A stretch of DNA of 64,000 bases from Tsukamurella ocularis (GCF_024807615.1 NZ_JANUCJ010000006.1:1-64000), one strand, 5' to 3'. Numbered from the stretch's first letter, positions 1 to 14,316 are shown. Notes: generated by a model not told the origin, from the letters alone. Translations and numbers: made by a program.

Positions 1-11
1 AAAATAATCTG

Positions 12-50
12 ATTGTCCATGCGTGCCAAAAAATTTTGGCACTGACAATT
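12..50 (-). other. Hairpin in pre-16S rRNA leader
   Basis: A 9-bp perfect inverted repeat with A/T-rich loop (arms at 23-31 and 34-42) lies inside a weaker outer pairing (ATTGTC with GACAAT). On the minus strand it follows the antitermination-like box and precedes the expected 16S gene, which is outside the window. It probably belongs to the 5' precursor stem or processing region of pre-rRNA. The role is inferred. Confidence 0.6.
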
Positions 51-60
51 TCATCGACAC

Positions 61-84
61 ACTGTTGAGTTCTCAAAGAACACG
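61..84 (-). promoter_or_regulatory. boxA-like antitermination element of rRNA leader
   Basis: On the minus strand this reads GTTCTTTGAGAACTCAACAG, the sequence typical of actinobacterial rRNA leaders shortly before 16S rRNA. It is expected to recruit Nus-type antitermination factors. It shows that an rrn operon runs leftward out of the window. Confidence 0.75.
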
Positions 85-153
85 CCAAACGCGGCTCACT
101 TCACCTTAACCCCGCACAACGAGGTCTTAACAGTGGAGTGAAAACCTTCGCAG

Positions 154-193
154 GCAACCGTTCCAGGTTACATTCTCGCGCTCCGCCTGTCAA
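154..193 (-). promoter_or_regulatory. rRNA promoter, proximal (P3)
   Basis: The -35 element is TTGACA (188-193), the spacer is 17 nt, and the -10 element is TAACCT (165-170). Immediately downstream is GGAACGGTTGC (154-164), which is also found after the two promoters further upstream. The near-consensus hexamers and the repeated initially transcribed segment mark it as a strong rRNA promoter. Confidence 0.8.
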
Positions 194-208
194 GGCGACC
201 CGCTCGAA

Positions 209-248
209 GCAACCGTTCAAGCTTAGCAGAGCGGATTTCCGTGTGCAA
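209..248 (-). promoter_or_regulatory. rRNA promoter, middle (P2)
   Basis: The -35 element is TTGCAC (243-248), the spacer is 17 nt, and the -10 element is TAAGCT (220-225). It is followed by TGAACGGTTGC (209-219), a one-base variant of the segment after the other two promoters. Confidence 0.75.
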
Positions 249-307
249 CTCGCTCTCGCGGGTCACTCTCGGAGCTGCCTCGAACCGCTCAACCGCACAT
301 CTCGACG

Positions 308-334
308 CTCTCGACCGTGTAACACGTTCGAGAG
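308..334. repeat. 27-bp imperfect palindrome between rRNA promoters P1 and P2
   Basis: CTCTCGA and TCGAGAG arms enclose CGTGT/ACACG, giving 12 of 13 possible pairs. It lies in the RNA made from P1 and upstream of P2, so it could be a protein-binding site or a hairpin in the P1 transcript. Confidence 0.5.
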
Positions 335-365
335 TGAGTCTCTCCGTAGTGGCTGGCTGCTCGGA

Positions 366-406
366 GCAACCGTTCCAGCTTATGTCGGAGTCGATCTCGG
401 TGTCAA
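366..406 (-). promoter_or_regulatory. rRNA promoter, distal (P1)
   Basis: The -35 element is TTGACA (401-406), the spacer is 18 nt, and the -10 element is TAAGCT (377-382), followed by GGAACGGTTGC (366-376). This is the first of three tandem promoters. The stretch from 410 to 630 upstream of it shows no gene. Confidence 0.75.
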
Positions 407-632
407 ACCGGGTTCGGCTCCATGTTTTCAAGGTGTCTGCGTTTCTACCGCTTGACCTGGGCTTTTCGGCCCCGTCCTGGTCGGTGTCACGCTGACTTCG
501 AATAAGTTACGCACCGTGGAACGGAAGCACAAATCCCCAGGTCAGCGCGTAACGTGCTGTTCATCTGGCCTGGTCAGAGCACTGCGGGCCTCAGTGGACC
601 GTTGAATGACATGTTTGTGACCTGCAGCACAA

Positions 633-664
633 AGGCCGCCCCGCGCTCGATGGCGGGACGGCCT
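633..664 (-). terminator. Intrinsic terminator after tyrS
   Basis: AGGCCG-x-CCCGC pairs with GCGGG-x-CGGCCT around an 8-nt loop. On the minus strand the stem is followed by TTTG. It sits 22 nt past the tyrS stop and separates tyrS from the rRNA promoters. Confidence 0.75.
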
Positions 665-685
665 CAGTGATCATGACCAGCGGTT

Positions 686-1954
686 TCAGGCGAATCGAGC
701 ACCCGCGAAGGTCTTCTTACCGCGGCGGAGCACCAGCCACCGCCCGTGCAGCAGGTCGCCAGCGGCCGGCTCCCACTCCTCGGAGTCCACCTTCACGTTG
801 TTGGCGTACGCACCACCCTCCTTCACCGCCCGGCGTGCGGCGCCCTTCGACTCGCACAGTCCCGACGCGGTCAGCAGGTCGACGATCGTCCTCGGCTCCC
901 CCGCCGCCACCACGACGACGGACGCCTCTTCGAGCGCCGCCGCGAGAGTGCCCTCGGGAAGCTCGGCGAGCTCGCCGCGACCGAACAGGGCCTGCGCGGC
1001 CAGCTCGGCGGCACGAGTGTGCTCCTCGCCGTGGACCAACGTCGTCATCTCTGCGGCGAGCCGCTTCTGGGCGGTGCGCTTCTGTGGGGCCTCGGCCGTC
1101 TCGCGCTCCAGCTCCGCGATCTCCTCCTGCGTGAGGAAGGTGAACCAGCGCAGGTAGCGCACGACGTCGGCGTCGGCCGTGTTCACGAAGTACTGGTACC
1201 AGGCGTAGGGGCTGGTCTGCTCCGGGTCGAGCCAGAGAGAACCGCCACCCGTCGACTTGCCGAACTTCTTGCCGTCGGAGGACGTCACCAGCTGCGTGGT
1301 CAGGGCGTGCACGTGGCGCCCGTCGATCTTCCGGTTCAGGTCCACGCCCGCGACGATGTTGCCCCATTGGTCGGAGCCGCCGATCTGCAGCGCGGCGTCG
1401 TACCGCCGCGCGAGCTCCACGTAGTCGTACGCCTGGAGCAGCATGTAGCTGAACTCGGTGTAGCTGATCCCGTCCGATTCGAGCCGGCGCTTGACCGTCT
1501 CACGCGCGAGCATCACGTTGATGGAGAAGTGCTTGCCCACGTCGCGCAGGAAGGTCGGCACGTTCATCTGCCCGTGCCAATCCAGGTTGTTGACCAGGAT
1601 CGCCGCGTTCTCGCCGTCGAAGGCGACGAAGCGCTGGAGCTGGGTGTCGATCTTCGCGGCCCACTCGGCGACCGTGTCCACGGAGTTCATGACGCGCTCC
1701 CCGACATCGCGGGGATCGCCGACCTGGCCCGTCGCTCCGCCGCCCAGGACGATCGGCCGGTGCCCCGCCTCCTGGAACCGGCGCAGGGTGAGCAACTGGA
1801 CGAGGTGGCCCGCGTGCAGCGACGAGGCGGTGGGGTCGAACCCGGCGTAGAGCGTGATCCGCCCCGCGGCGAGGAGCTCGCGCAGCGCGTCGAGATCGGT
1901 GGACTGCGCGATCAGGCCGCGCCAGGACAGTTCCTCGAGGATGTCAGTGCTCAC
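686..1954 (-). CDS. tyrS: Tyrosyl-tRNA synthetase
   Basis: This cytoplasmic class I aminoacyl-tRNA synthetase charges tRNA-Tyr. It has 422 residues from the chosen GTG, the usual bacterial TyrRS size. The HIGH-type motif HAGH is at residues 47-50, preceded by the Tyr/Asp-containing pocket YAGFDPT. The KMSKS-type loop KFGKS is near residue 230, and an S4 RNA-binding domain forms the last ~60 residues. The GTG at 1954 is preferred because the protein then starts like other TyrRS. A frame-open ATG at 1984 would add ten atypical residues. The start overlaps the stop of the upstream membrane-protein gene by 11 nt, suggesting translational coupling. It is the last gene of a leftward run and is followed by a terminator and the rRNA promoters. 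Confidence 0.97.
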   Translation of the reverse strand: MSTDILEELSWRGLIAQSTDLDALRELLAAGRITLYAGFDPTASSLHAGHLVQLLTLRRFQEAGHRPIVLGGGATGQVGDPRDVGERVMNSVDTVAEWAAKIDTQLQRFVAFDGENAAILVNNLDWHGQMNVPTFLRDVGKHFSINVMLARETVKRRLESDGISYTEFSYMLLQAYDYVELARRYDAALQIGGSDQWGNIVAGVDLNRKIDGRHVHALTTQLVTSSDGKKFGKSTGGGSLWLDPEQTSPYAWYQYFVNTADADVVRYLRWFTFLTQEEIAELERETAEAPQKRTAQKRLAAEMTTLVHGEEHTRAAELAAQALFGRGELAELPEGTLAAALEEASVVVVAAGEPRTIVDLLTASGLCESKGAARRAVKEGGAYANNVKVDSEEWEPAAGDLLHGRWLVLRRGKKTFAGARFA

Positions 1955-3140
1955 CCGTCCATTGTGAACGAACGGCCGCATCACGGAGGTCGCCGCCCTG
2001 CAGAGCGGTCACCAGCAGCTCGCGGTCCGCCGGGCCGCCACCGCGGGTGAACATCACCAGGTCCCCGTGCACCAGCTGGTTCACCAGGAGGTCCGCGACC
2101 GCGCGCCCGGCGTCATCGGCGCTGCGGTGGGCGGCGGCGCCTGACATCGCGGCGATCGCCGCCAAGTCTCCGACCAGCACCGCGGCCGGTTCGTCGTCGT
2201 ACTCCTCCGCGAGCTCGGCGATGAGCGCGCCACCCTGCACCGTCCAGCGCACGGTGATCGGCCCGACGACCCCGAAGCGGTCGAAGAGTCGCTCCCAGCC
2301 GTCGAACGGGCCGCGGAGCCATGCCGGCGCGGGGACCTCCCCGCGGAGGGCGAGGGCGCCCGGAACTCCCGGGCGCAGGTATCCGGTCAGCAGATCGCGC
2401 ACGTCATCGGCGGTCAACGGTGCTGTCCGTTGCGCGTCCCAGAGGAATCGGGACCGCGACACCACCCCGACAGTCCCCGCACCGTCGTCGACGGTGACCA
2501 GGTCCCGGTCCTCCGTGAAGGTGACGCCGGCGAGTCCGTGCGGCAGGTCGAACAGGGACTGCACCGCCGCCGCCGTGGCCGCCGGGAGGCCCGCGAGCCA
2601 CGGAGCGATCACGAGTCCGCGCACGGTGAAGCGGGCGGGGTCGAGCTCGGCGCGTTCCATCCAGCGGAGGATCCCGACGACGCAGGAGGCGAGGATCACG
2701 ACCGCGATCAGGGCTCCGATGGCGAAGACGGCGCCGAGCAGGGACAACAGCCAGAGCACCACCGCGCCCGCGCCGGCCACCACCAGGGCTATCGCGACCG
2801 CGGCCGCCACCTCCACCGGGATCTGCGCGCGATGCGCAGCCCGACGGTGCCGCTCGAGTTCTGCCTGCGCGTGCGCCGCACCCGGCCCCAGTCGCCGCAG
2901 GTCCAGCAGGCCGAGGATCGCCGCGAGCCGCGCCTCCGCGGCGGTCGCGAGTGCGGTCCCCGAGCGCGTCTGGAGGATGGGAACCAGTCCCCAGCCCGCC
3001 TCGATCAGGCCCTCGGTGGTCGCAGGGAACGGCGCCCCCATCAGCGCGCGGGCGGCCCGCTCCTCGTCGGGGTCGGCGAACGCCCGCCCGTTCACCGCGT
3101 TCAGTCCGCGGTCACGGCCGAGCTGGTCGGAGTCCATCAT
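1944..3140 (-). CDS. Hypothetical membrane protein upstream of tyrS
   Basis: This 398-residue protein belongs to no family I recognise. An Ala-rich N-terminal region with a charged segment (about residues 80-105) is followed by two clear hydrophobic spans around 110-132 and 134-158 and a weaker one near 172-192. A ~200-residue soluble C-terminal part contains an acidic EEYDDEP stretch. Two ATG codons open the gene. It overlaps tyrS by 11 nt and lies 54 nt after mpg on the same strand, so it is probably cotranscribed with both. A link to translation is only positional. Confidence 0.8.
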   Translation of the reverse strand: MMDSDQLGRDRGLNAVNGRAFADPDEERAARALMGAPFPATTEGLIEAGWGLVPILQTRSGTALATAAEARLAAILGLLDLRRLGPGAAHAQAELERHRRAAHRAQIPVEVAAAVAIALVVAGAGAVVLWLLSLLGAVFAIGALIAVVILASCVVGILRWMERAELDPARFTVRGLVIAPWLAGLPAATAAAVQSLFDLPHGLAGVTFTEDRDLVTVDDGAGTVGVVSRSRFLWDAQRTAPLTADDVRDLLTGYLRPGVPGALALRGEVPAPAWLRGPFDGWERLFDRFGVVGPITVRWTVQGGALIAELAEEYDDEPAAVLVGDLAAIAAMSGAAAHRSADDAGRAVADLLVNQLVHGDLVMFTRGGGPADRELLVTALQGGDLRDAAVRSQWTGEH

Positions 3141-3194
3141 GCGCCCAGTCGACCAAGTCCGCCTTGGCCGGCGGTTGGCTCCCGCTGGGGCGGG

Positions 3195-3776
3195 TCAACG
3201 ACTCACTGAGGGGTGCCCCTGGAGCCACAGCCGCCACGGAAGGTCGACCGCTCTGCTGATCCCGATCCGCGGCCCCGCGACCACCGGGCCCCGTCGGGCC
3301 GCGATCTCGAGCTGGACCGCCGAGGACGGATCGAGCACGTCGATGCCCTTGTCGGCCACAGTGATCCCGAGAGCCTGACCGAGCCGGCCGGGCCCCGCTG
3401 CGAGCCGCGCGTCAGGATCGCCTACGGCGCGACGCTCCCGCACTCGCTCCAGGCCGCTCTCGATGGCGGCGGCGCGGAGCAGCACCCCGGAGCCGACACC
3501 GTCCGGTCCGGCGGTGATGTTGACACACTGATGGATCCCGTACGAAAGGTAGACGTACAGGTGGCCGGCAGGCCCGAACATCACGGCGTTGCGCGGCGTC
3601 GGGCCCGGATAGGTGTGGGCGGCCGCGTCCGGCCAGGGGCCGTTCTCAGGTGAACCGTAGGCCTCCACCTCGACGATCCGGGCCCGGATTCCATCGACGA
3701 CGAGAACGGAGCCGAGGACGAGCCGGGCGGCCTTGAGAGGGTGCACCGCGAGCCGGTCCCGCAGGTTCGCGGTCAC
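3195..3776 (-). CDS. mpg: 3-methyladenine DNA glycosylase, Mpg/AAG family
   Basis: This DNA repair enzyme excises alkylated purines such as 3-methyladenine and starts base-excision repair. It has 193 residues, normal for bacterial AAG-type glycosylases. Family landmarks are the IVEVEAYG segment (catalytic Glu), the HTYPG..PRNAVMFGP block, the YLSYGIHQCVN block and the GPGRLGQALGI block. It starts 10 nt after the Trm112-like gene and is followed 54 nt later by the membrane-protein gene. Its position near tyrS matches Rv1688/Rv1689 of M. tuberculosis (from memory). Confidence 0.93.
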   Translation of the reverse strand: MTANLRDRLAVHPLKAARLVLGSVLVVDGIRARIVEVEAYGSPENGPWPDAAAHTYPGPTPRNAVMFGPAGHLYVYLSYGIHQCVNITAGPDGVGSGVLLRAAAIESGLERVRERRAVGDPDARLAAGPGRLGQALGITVADKGIDVLDPSSAVQLEIAARRGPVVAGPRIGISRAVDLPWRLWLQGHPSVSR

Positions 3777-3786
3777 CCGACGCGGA

Positions 3787-3993
3787 TCACTGGGCGGCGC
3801 GCGCCAGGATCGACTCGTGCTCGGCGTCGTCGACGTCGCGGGCCTCCCCGATCAGCAGCACGGGCAGGCCGTCCTCGATCGGGTAGGCCCGGTGCAGGCG
3901 CGGGTTGTAGAACAGCTCGTCCGGCACGTACAGCAGCGGCCCCTTGTCCTGCGGGCAGGCGAGGATCTTCAGCAGTGTCGCGTCGATGGCCAT
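3787..3993 (-). CDS. Trm112-like (UPF0434) small protein
   Basis: This 68-residue protein has the ILACP segment, the RAYPIEDGLPVLL segment and the length of bacterial Trm112 homologues. These are thought to be small zinc-binding partners or activators of methyltransferases. Only one Cys is present (in ACP), so the paired zinc cysteines of many members are missing. It is 9 nt after the alcohol dehydrogenase gene and 10 nt before mpg, within the leftward run. The partner protein is unknown. Confidence 0.85.
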   Translation of the reverse strand: MAIDATLLKILACPQDKGPLLYVPDELFYNPRLHRAYPIEDGLPVLLIGEARDVDDAEHESILARAAQ

Positions 3994-4002
3994 GGCGCCA
4001 TG

Positions 4003-5076
4003 CTACCCAGCGGGCAGCCACACCGGCTTGATCGCGGTGCCCTCGCGGGCCGCGGCCCAGGCGTCGTCGAAGTCGGCGAAGGTGGTCACCAGCCGCTCGA
4101 CGGGCAGCCGTCCCTCCGCCGCTGCGGCGGCGAGCTCGGGCAGGAATTCGGACGGTTCCGAATCGCCCTCGATCACGCCGATCACGCGCAGGCCACGGGC
4201 CATGATGAGCATGACGGGTAGGTCGGCCGACGGGGTGCCGAGCCCGACCACCGCGAGGGTGCCGCGCGGCCGAAGCGCCAGGATCGCCTGGTTCAGGACG
4301 TCCGCGCGCGCCGTCGTGTCGACGGCGGCGTGCGCGCCGCCGCCCGTCGCCTCGATGACCTGCTGCTCGGCCTGCGCCCCGGCCTCGACTACGTGCGTCG
4401 CGCCCAACTCGCGGGCGAGCGCGCGGCGATCCTCGCGCGGGTCGACCGCGACGATCGTCGTGGCCCCGGCGAGCTTCGCCCCCATGATCGCGGCGAGGCC
4501 CACGGCGCCGGTCCCGAAGACCACCACGGACTGCCCCGGCTCCATCTTCAGCGCGCGGGTCACGGTGCCGACGCCGGTCTGAACGCTGCAACCGAGCGGT
4601 GCGGCCAGCTCGAAGGGCAGATCGCCGATGGGGATCGTGTTCCGATCGGTCGTGAGCGCGAGGCCCGCGAAGCTCGACTGGCCGAAGAAGCCTCCGGTCA
4701 CGGCCGTCTCCCCCGCGCGGATCCCCGGGAGCCCGAGGTAGTTGCGGATGATCGACTGCTCGCAGTAGCCGGGCGTGCCCCCCGCGCAGAACTCGCAGGC
4801 GCCGCAGCTGTCGAAGGTGAGCGAGACCCGGTCGCCGACGGCCAGGCCGAGCGCCTCGGGGCCGAGCGCCTCGACGACGCCCGCGCCCTCGTGGCCGAGG
4901 ATCACGGGCAGGCCGTGCTCGGGCCACTGCGCGGCGAGGGTCAGGTCGGTGTGGCAGATGCCCACCGCGTGGATCCGCACCAGGACCTGGTTGCCGGTGG
5001 GCGCGGGGATCTGGACCTCGAGGGCCGACGGTGCCTTGCCCGGCGCGGCGACGACCCGCGCGACGGTGCCGGTCAC
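4003..5076 (-). CDS. Zinc-dependent alcohol dehydrogenase (MDR family)
   Basis: This 357-residue medium-chain dehydrogenase should oxidise a primary or aryl alcohol with NAD(P). Catalytic zinc ligands are visible in GICHTD and GHEGAGVV. The structural-zinc loop with four Cys spaced C-x2-C-x2-C-x7-C is intact near residues 90-105. The Rossmann motif is GTGAVG around residue 193, followed by an acidic residue in VAVDPRED, which favours NAD. The overall type resembles aryl-alcohol dehydrogenases. The ATG overlaps the stop of the GXWXG gene (ATGA), so the two are coupled. The substrate cannot be read from sequence. Confidence 0.9.
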   Translation of the reverse strand: MTGTVARVVAAPGKAPSALEVQIPAPTGNQVLVRIHAVGICHTDLTLAAQWPEHGLPVILGHEGAGVVEALGPEALGLAVGDRVSLTFDSCGACEFCAGGTPGYCEQSIIRNYLGLPGIRAGETAVTGGFFGQSSFAGLALTTDRNTIPIGDLPFELAAPLGCSVQTGVGTVTRALKMEPGQSVVVFGTGAVGLAAIMGAKLAGATTIVAVDPREDRRALARELGATHVVEAGAQAEQQVIEATGGGAHAAVDTTARADVLNQAILALRPRGTLAVVGLGTPSADLPVMLIMARGLRVIGVIEGDSEPSEFLPELAAAAAEGRLPVERLVTTFADFDDAWAAAREGTAIKPVWLPAG

Positions 5077-5597
5077 CGGTCCGCCAGGCAGCCGCCGGGC
5101 GCACCGGATGCGGTGTCGCGGTCCCCGGAGGCGACCGAATGGCCGCCGTCGCGCTCGAGGTAGAAATAGAAATATGGCGCGGCCAGGTTCTTCCCGGTCA
5201 TCACGCCCATGACGGTGTCGTCGTCGACCTTGGCGAAGTGATCGATCACCGGCTGCCCGTCGTAGACCATCGAGGCGGTCACGGTCCCGTCGAAGTCGAT
5301 GAGGCGCAGCGTCGCCTCCCCTTTGCCGAGGGCGACGTTGGAGAACTTCTCACCCTGCTCGTCCAGGCAGACCAGCGGCTGGACGTCGTTCGCCGAGGCG
5401 AAGCTCTTGCCGTACCAGCGCGCCGTGCCGAGGGCGCCGTCCATCGGGTGACCCGAGGGCAGCTCGCCGCCGTGCCAGTCCCCGAGCAGGAACTCGATCG
5501 AGACGGGCTCGAGCTGCGCGAACAGCGCGGCGAGCTCGGCCGGTTCGGAGTGGCGGGGCTCGTCGATGAGCCCGCGGACGGTGCGCTCTGCGGTCAT
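5073..5597 (-). CDS. GXWXG / DUF4334 domain protein
   Basis: This 174-residue protein combines a GXWXG module (GDWHGG near residue 40) with a DUF4334 module, whose MVYDGQPVIDHFAKVDDDTV segment is near residues 110-130. The function of both is unknown; family members resemble small lipocalin-like barrels. It heads the leftward run and overlaps the dehydrogenase by 4 nt, so a role in the same metabolic step is possible. The GATAAC hexamer about 8 nt before the ATG could be a -10 for a nearly leaderless transcript. Confidence 0.85.
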   Translation of the reverse strand: MTAERTVRGLIDEPRHSEPAELAALFAQLEPVSIEFLLGDWHGGELPSGHPMDGALGTARWYGKSFASANDVQPLVCLDEQGEKFSNVALGKGEATLRLIDFDGTVTASMVYDGQPVIDHFAKVDDDTVMGVMTGKNLAAPYFYFYLERDGGHSVASGDRDTASGAPGGCLADR

Positions 5598-5755
5598 TCG
5601 GTGATGTTATCCGATGTTCTCCGCAGGGCGACCGGAAACGGGAACACGTTCCAGCCACTGAACACCCGCCGCTCTCCCGGCCTTCACCGAGCGGCCCGAG
5701 CGCTCGCCCACCCGTACGGCGCACCGCGTGACCTACTGGGCTTAGGTTCGTCGAC

Positions 5756-6544
5756 ATGACATCCATCGCAGTAGTCACCGGTGCCGGCCGCGGTATCGGC
5801 CTCCGGTTCGCCCACCGACTCGCCGATCAGGGCCATAGGGTGATCCTCACCGACATCGACGGCGCTGCCGCGGAGCGCGCGGCCGCCGAGGTCGGACGAG
5901 ACGCGGTCGGCCTCGCCCAGGACGTGAGCGACCTCGGCTCGCACCGCAACGTCGCCGCGCATGCGCAGGAGCTCGGGCGGCTGGCTGTCTGGGTGAACAA
6001 CGCGGGGATCCTCATCGCGGGCGACAGCTGGGACCACGACGACCAACAGGTGCGGGCGATCCTTGATGTGAATCTGCGCGGCCCGATCGGCGGGTCCGCG
6101 GCCGCTGTCAACGCCATGGGCGCGCACGGTGGGGCGATCCTCAACGTCGCCTCGCTCTCCGCTCTCTCCCCCGTTCCCGGACTCGCGCTCTACGCCGCGA
6201 CCAAGGCGGCCGTCCTGTCCTTCACGACCTCGCTCCAGGGCGACCTCGACCACGCGGGCCTCCCGATCCGCGCCCGCGCGCTGTGCCCGGACGTGGTCCG
6301 CACCGCGATGGTCACGGACCGGGAGAGGGATGCCGGCGCCGCCCTGCTGTTCGCTGGGCCGAAGCCCCTCGAGGCGGACGACGTCGCCGCCGCCGGGCTG
6401 CGGCTCCTGCAGTCGCGCCAGATCTTCCGGGTCGTGCCGCGCTGGCGCGGAGCGCTCGCGCGATCCTCCGACGTGGCGCCGTCCGTGGGACTGCCCGTGC
6501 TGAGCGCGATGCGGCGCCTCGGCGACCGGCGGCAACGCCACTGA
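5756..6544 (+). CDS. Short-chain dehydrogenase/reductase
   Basis: This 262-residue classical SDR has TGAGRGIG at residues 8-15, NNAGIL near 81, a catalytic Ser in NVASLSAL, and YAATK as the YxxxK pair. DIDG after the second strand suggests NAD(H) preference. The substrate is unknown. It is divergent from the GXWXG gene. TAGGTT lies 7 nt before the ATG with no Shine-Dalgarno sequence, so a leaderless mRNA is plausible. Confidence 0.88.
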   Translation: MTSIAVVTGAGRGIGLRFAHRLADQGHRVILTDIDGAAAERAAAEVGRDAVGLAQDVSDLGSHRNVAAHAQELGRLAVWVNNAGILIAGDSWDHDDQQVRAILDVNLRGPIGGSAAAVNAMGAHGGAILNVASLSALSPVPGLALYAATKAAVLSFTTSLQGDLDHAGLPIRARALCPDVVRTAMVTDRERDAGAALLFAGPKPLEADDVAAAGLRLLQSRQIFRVVPRWRGALARSSDVAPSVGLPVLSAMRRLGDRRQRH

Positions 6545-6594
6545 CAGCCCCTTGACGCCCCGGATCCGTCGGGCGCACGATTCACTGAGCGACG

Positions 6595-6614
6595 AATTCA
6601 TCGTCGAATGAATT
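6595..6614. promoter_or_regulatory. Candidate TetR operator upstream of ABC exporter
   Basis: This is a perfect inverted repeat, AATTCAT-N6-ATGAATT, in a locally A/T-rich patch just upstream of the ABC gene's Shine-Dalgarno (AGGAGG, 6619-6624). A TTGACG hexamer is at 6552-6557. The placement fits repression of the operon by the TetR protein encoded as its third gene. Confidence 0.6.
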
Positions 6615-6628
6615 TCATAGGAGGCGCC

Positions 6629-7360
6629 ATGACCAGCGCGATCGTCCTATCCGACCTCACAGTGGCGCGCTCGGGCAGCACCGTCCTCGATCACCTCGAC
6701 GCCGAGATCCCCGCGGGCGCCATCACCGGGCTGCTCGGCCCGTCCGGCTCGGGCAAGACCACCCTCATGCGGGTGATCGTCGGCGCCCAGCGGATCACCG
6801 GCGGCACGGCGACGGTACTGGGCCGCCCCGCGGGAAGCCCGGACCTGAGAGCCCGCGTCGGCTACACCACCCAGTCCCCCGCCGTGTACGGCGATCTCAC
6901 CGTCGCCCAGAACGTCGAGTACTTCGGCGCCCTGTTCCCCGCGCGCCGCTCGTCCGCGAAGGCCGACGTCGAGGAGGCGATCGACGCCGTCGGTCTAGGC
7001 GCCTTCGCCGACCGCCCGGCCGAGGCGCTCTCGGGCGGTCAGCGCTCGCGCGTCAGCATCGCGTGCGCGCTGGTCGCGCACCCCGAGGTGCTGATCCTCG
7101 ACGAGCCCACGGTCGGCCTCGACCCGCTGCTGCGCGCGGAGCTGTGGGAACGGTTCGCGGCGATGGCGGCGGCCGGGACCACCCTGCTCGTCTCGAGCCA
7201 CGTGATGGACGAGGCAGCTCACTGCGCCCGCCTGATCCTGCTCCGCGAGGGTCGGCTCGTGGCCGAGCTCGCACCGTCCGATCTACTGACCCGGACCGGC
7301 GCCGCCACTCTCGACGACGCCTTCCTGGCGCTCGTCCGCGAACAGGAGGCGACGGCATGA
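6629..7360 (+). CDS. ABC transporter ATP-binding protein (drug/lipid exporter type)
   Basis: This is the ATPase subunit of an ABC-2-type exporter. The Walker A GPSGSGKT is near residue 37, the signature LSGGQ near 138, and Walker B LILDEPTVGLDP near 160. The H-loop is SHVMDE. I chose the ATG at 6629 because AGGAGG lies 4 nt upstream; an ATG at 6608 lies inside the operator repeat. The stop overlaps the permease start (ATGA). The gene order ATPase-permease-TetR matches Rv1687c-Rv1685c (from memory). The exported substrate is unknown. Confidence 0.93.
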   Translation: MTSAIVLSDLTVARSGSTVLDHLDAEIPAGAITGLLGPSGSGKTTLMRVIVGAQRITGGTATVLGRPAGSPDLRARVGYTTQSPAVYGDLTVAQNVEYFGALFPARRSSAKADVEEAIDAVGLGAFADRPAEALSGGQRSRVSIACALVAHPEVLILDEPTVGLDPLLRAELWERFAAMAAAGTTLLVSSHVMDEAAHCARLILLREGRLVAELAPSDLLTRTGAATLDDAFLALVREQEATA

Positions 7361-8115
7361 GTACCGTTCTGAACCCGAGCATCACCCGCGCCACGGCGGT
7401 CCGCGTCCTCCGCCAGCTCCACGCCGACCCGCGCACCGTCGCGATGATCGTGGTGGTGCCGACGGCCCTGCTGACGCTGATGTACTTCCTCTACCGCGAC
7501 TCCCCGGGCGGCGCAGCTCTGTTCAGCCGCATAGCGCTGGTCCTGCTGGGCGTGCTCCCGTTCGCGCTGATGTTCATCGTCACGTCGATCGCCATGCAGC
7601 GCGAGCGGGTCTCGGGCACGCTGGAGCGACTGCTCACGACCCCCCTCGCGAAGGCCGATCTGCTCCTCGGCTACGCCGTCGCCTTCTCCCTCGCGGCGAC
7701 GATCCAGGCGGCGATCGCGACCACGGTGGCCGCGTACCTGCTCGGCATGGCCACAGCCGGCAGTGTCTGGCTGGTCGTCCTCATCGCCGTCGTCGACGCC
7801 TGGCTCGGCGTGGCGCTGGGGCTGCTGTTCAGCGCCTTCGCCCGCACCGAGTTCCAGGCGGTGCAGTTCATGCCGGTCGTCGTGGTGCCCCAGATCTTCC
7901 TATGCGGCCTGCTCGTTCCGCACGACGCGATGCCGGGCTGGCTCCAGGGCATCGCCGACGTGCTGCCGATGACCTACGCGGTGACGGCGCTCCAGGAAGT
8001 CGGCGCGCACAGCTCCGCGACCAGCACCATGTGGACCTCGCTCGCGGTGGTCGCCGGCTTCGCCGTCGCGGCGCTCGCGCTCGCCGCCGCCACCCTGCAG
8101 CGGAAGGTCGCGTGA
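7357..8115 (+). CDS. ABC-2 type exporter permease
   Basis: This 252-residue integral membrane protein has about six hydrophobic spans. Between the second and third lies an ABC-2 permease-type ERVSGTLERLLTTPL loop, which contacts the ATPase. It starts at the ATG overlapping the ATPase stop and ends in a GTGA overlap with the TetR gene, so all three genes form one translationally coupled operon. Confidence 0.92.
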   Translation: MSTVLNPSITRATAVRVLRQLHADPRTVAMIVVVPTALLTLMYFLYRDSPGGAALFSRIALVLLGVLPFALMFIVTSIAMQRERVSGTLERLLTTPLAKADLLLGYAVAFSLAATIQAAIATTVAAYLLGMATAGSVWLVVLIAVVDAWLGVALGLLFSAFARTEFQAVQFMPVVVVPQIFLCGLLVPHDAMPGWLQGIADVLPMTYAVTALQEVGAHSSATSTMWTSLAVVAGFAVAALALAAATLQRKVA

Positions 8116-8720
8116 GCGGTCCGGTCCACCGGTCGGGCCGGCGAAGCGGCAGCCCCGACACCCGGGCCGGGATCCTCGGTGCGGCGCGGGCCGCGTTCGC
8201 CCGCGGCGGCCTGGCGGGCACGACGGTCCGCTCGGTCGCGGAGGCCGCGGGCGTGGATTCCGCTCTGGTGCACCACTACTTCGGCACGAAGCAGGAGCTG
8301 TACCTCGCCGCACTCGCGATCCCCGCCGACCCCGAGTTCGTGCGGGCGCCGCTCCGGGACGCCCCTCTCGACGACGCCGCGCGCGCCCTGCTCCGCGCGC
8401 TCCTGACGATGTGGGACGGGCCGCTGCGCGACGTGGGCGTCGCGGTGATCCGCACCAACCTCGGCAACGACGGCGACCCCGCGATCGTTCGCGGCTTCCT
8501 GCTGGAGATCGCGCTGGGCGAGCTGATCGGCCGCATGGACGCGGGCCCGGGCGACGGGGTGCTCCGCGCGAATCTCATGGTGGGCCAGGTCTTCGGGCTG
8601 CTCGTCGCGCGCTACGTCGTCGGCTTCGAGCCCCTGGCCTCGCTCACCGTCGACGAGCTCGTCGACCTCGCCGCTCCCCCGCTCCAGCAGGTCATCACCG
8701 GTCCCCTACCCCGCGATTGA
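8112..8720 (+). CDS. TetR family regulator of the ABC exporter
   Basis: This 202-residue regulator starts at GTG inside the permease stop. The N-terminal TetR HTH is clear: AARAAFARGGLAGTTVRSVA, then GVDSALVHHYFGTKQELY (about residues 20-65). The remainder is the ligand-binding half. As third gene of the operon it most likely autoregulates through the 6595-6614 repeat. Its stop codon lies within the stem of the downstream terminator. Confidence 0.9.
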   Translation: MSGPVHRSGRRSGSPDTRAGILGAARAAFARGGLAGTTVRSVAEAAGVDSALVHHYFGTKQELYLAALAIPADPEFVRAPLRDAPLDDAARALLRALLTMWDGPLRDVGVAVIRTNLGNDGDPAIVRGFLLEIALGELIGRMDAGPGDGVLRANLMVGQVFGLLVARYVVGFEPLASLTVDELVDLAAPPLQQVITGPLPRD

Positions 8721-8776
8721 ACGACGTTCTGGAGAGCAAAACAGCAGTTCAGACTCTCCAGAACGTCGTTCAATCG
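8714..8776. terminator. 23-bp perfect-stem bidirectional terminator
   Basis: Arms 8714-8736 and 8754-8776 are exact reverse complements around a 17-nt loop. The hairpin lies between the convergent TetR and argH genes and contains the TetR stop codon. There is no T-tract, which is common in actinobacterial terminators. Confidence 0.85.
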
Positions 8777-8778
8777 GG

Positions 8779-12169
<3,391 letters not shown>

Positions 12170-12182
12170 CGCGCGCCCCCGG

Positions 12183-14311
<2,129 letters not shown>

Positions 14312-14316
14312 GTGTG

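Noticed and set aside
40-48. TTGTCAGTG on the minus strand, like the PafBC promoter element
   Set aside because: No TANNNT hexamer follows at 8 nt; it lies inside the transcribed rRNA leader stem.
746-2050. 434-residue plus-strand open frame opposite tyrS
   Set aside because: A shadow of the conserved tyrS gene, with no family features.
3773-5104. 443-residue open frame over the alcohol dehydrogenase
   Set aside because: Arg/Pro-rich antisense-type translation in the wrong frame of a clearly conserved gene.
5641-5652. GGAACACGTTCC as a LexA box
   Set aside because: Only two bases separate GAAC and GTTC; neither neighbouring gene is a repair gene.
8719-8729. GAACGACGTTC as a LexA/SOS box
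   Set aside because: The spacer between GAAC and GTTC is 3, not 4, and it is part of the terminator stem.
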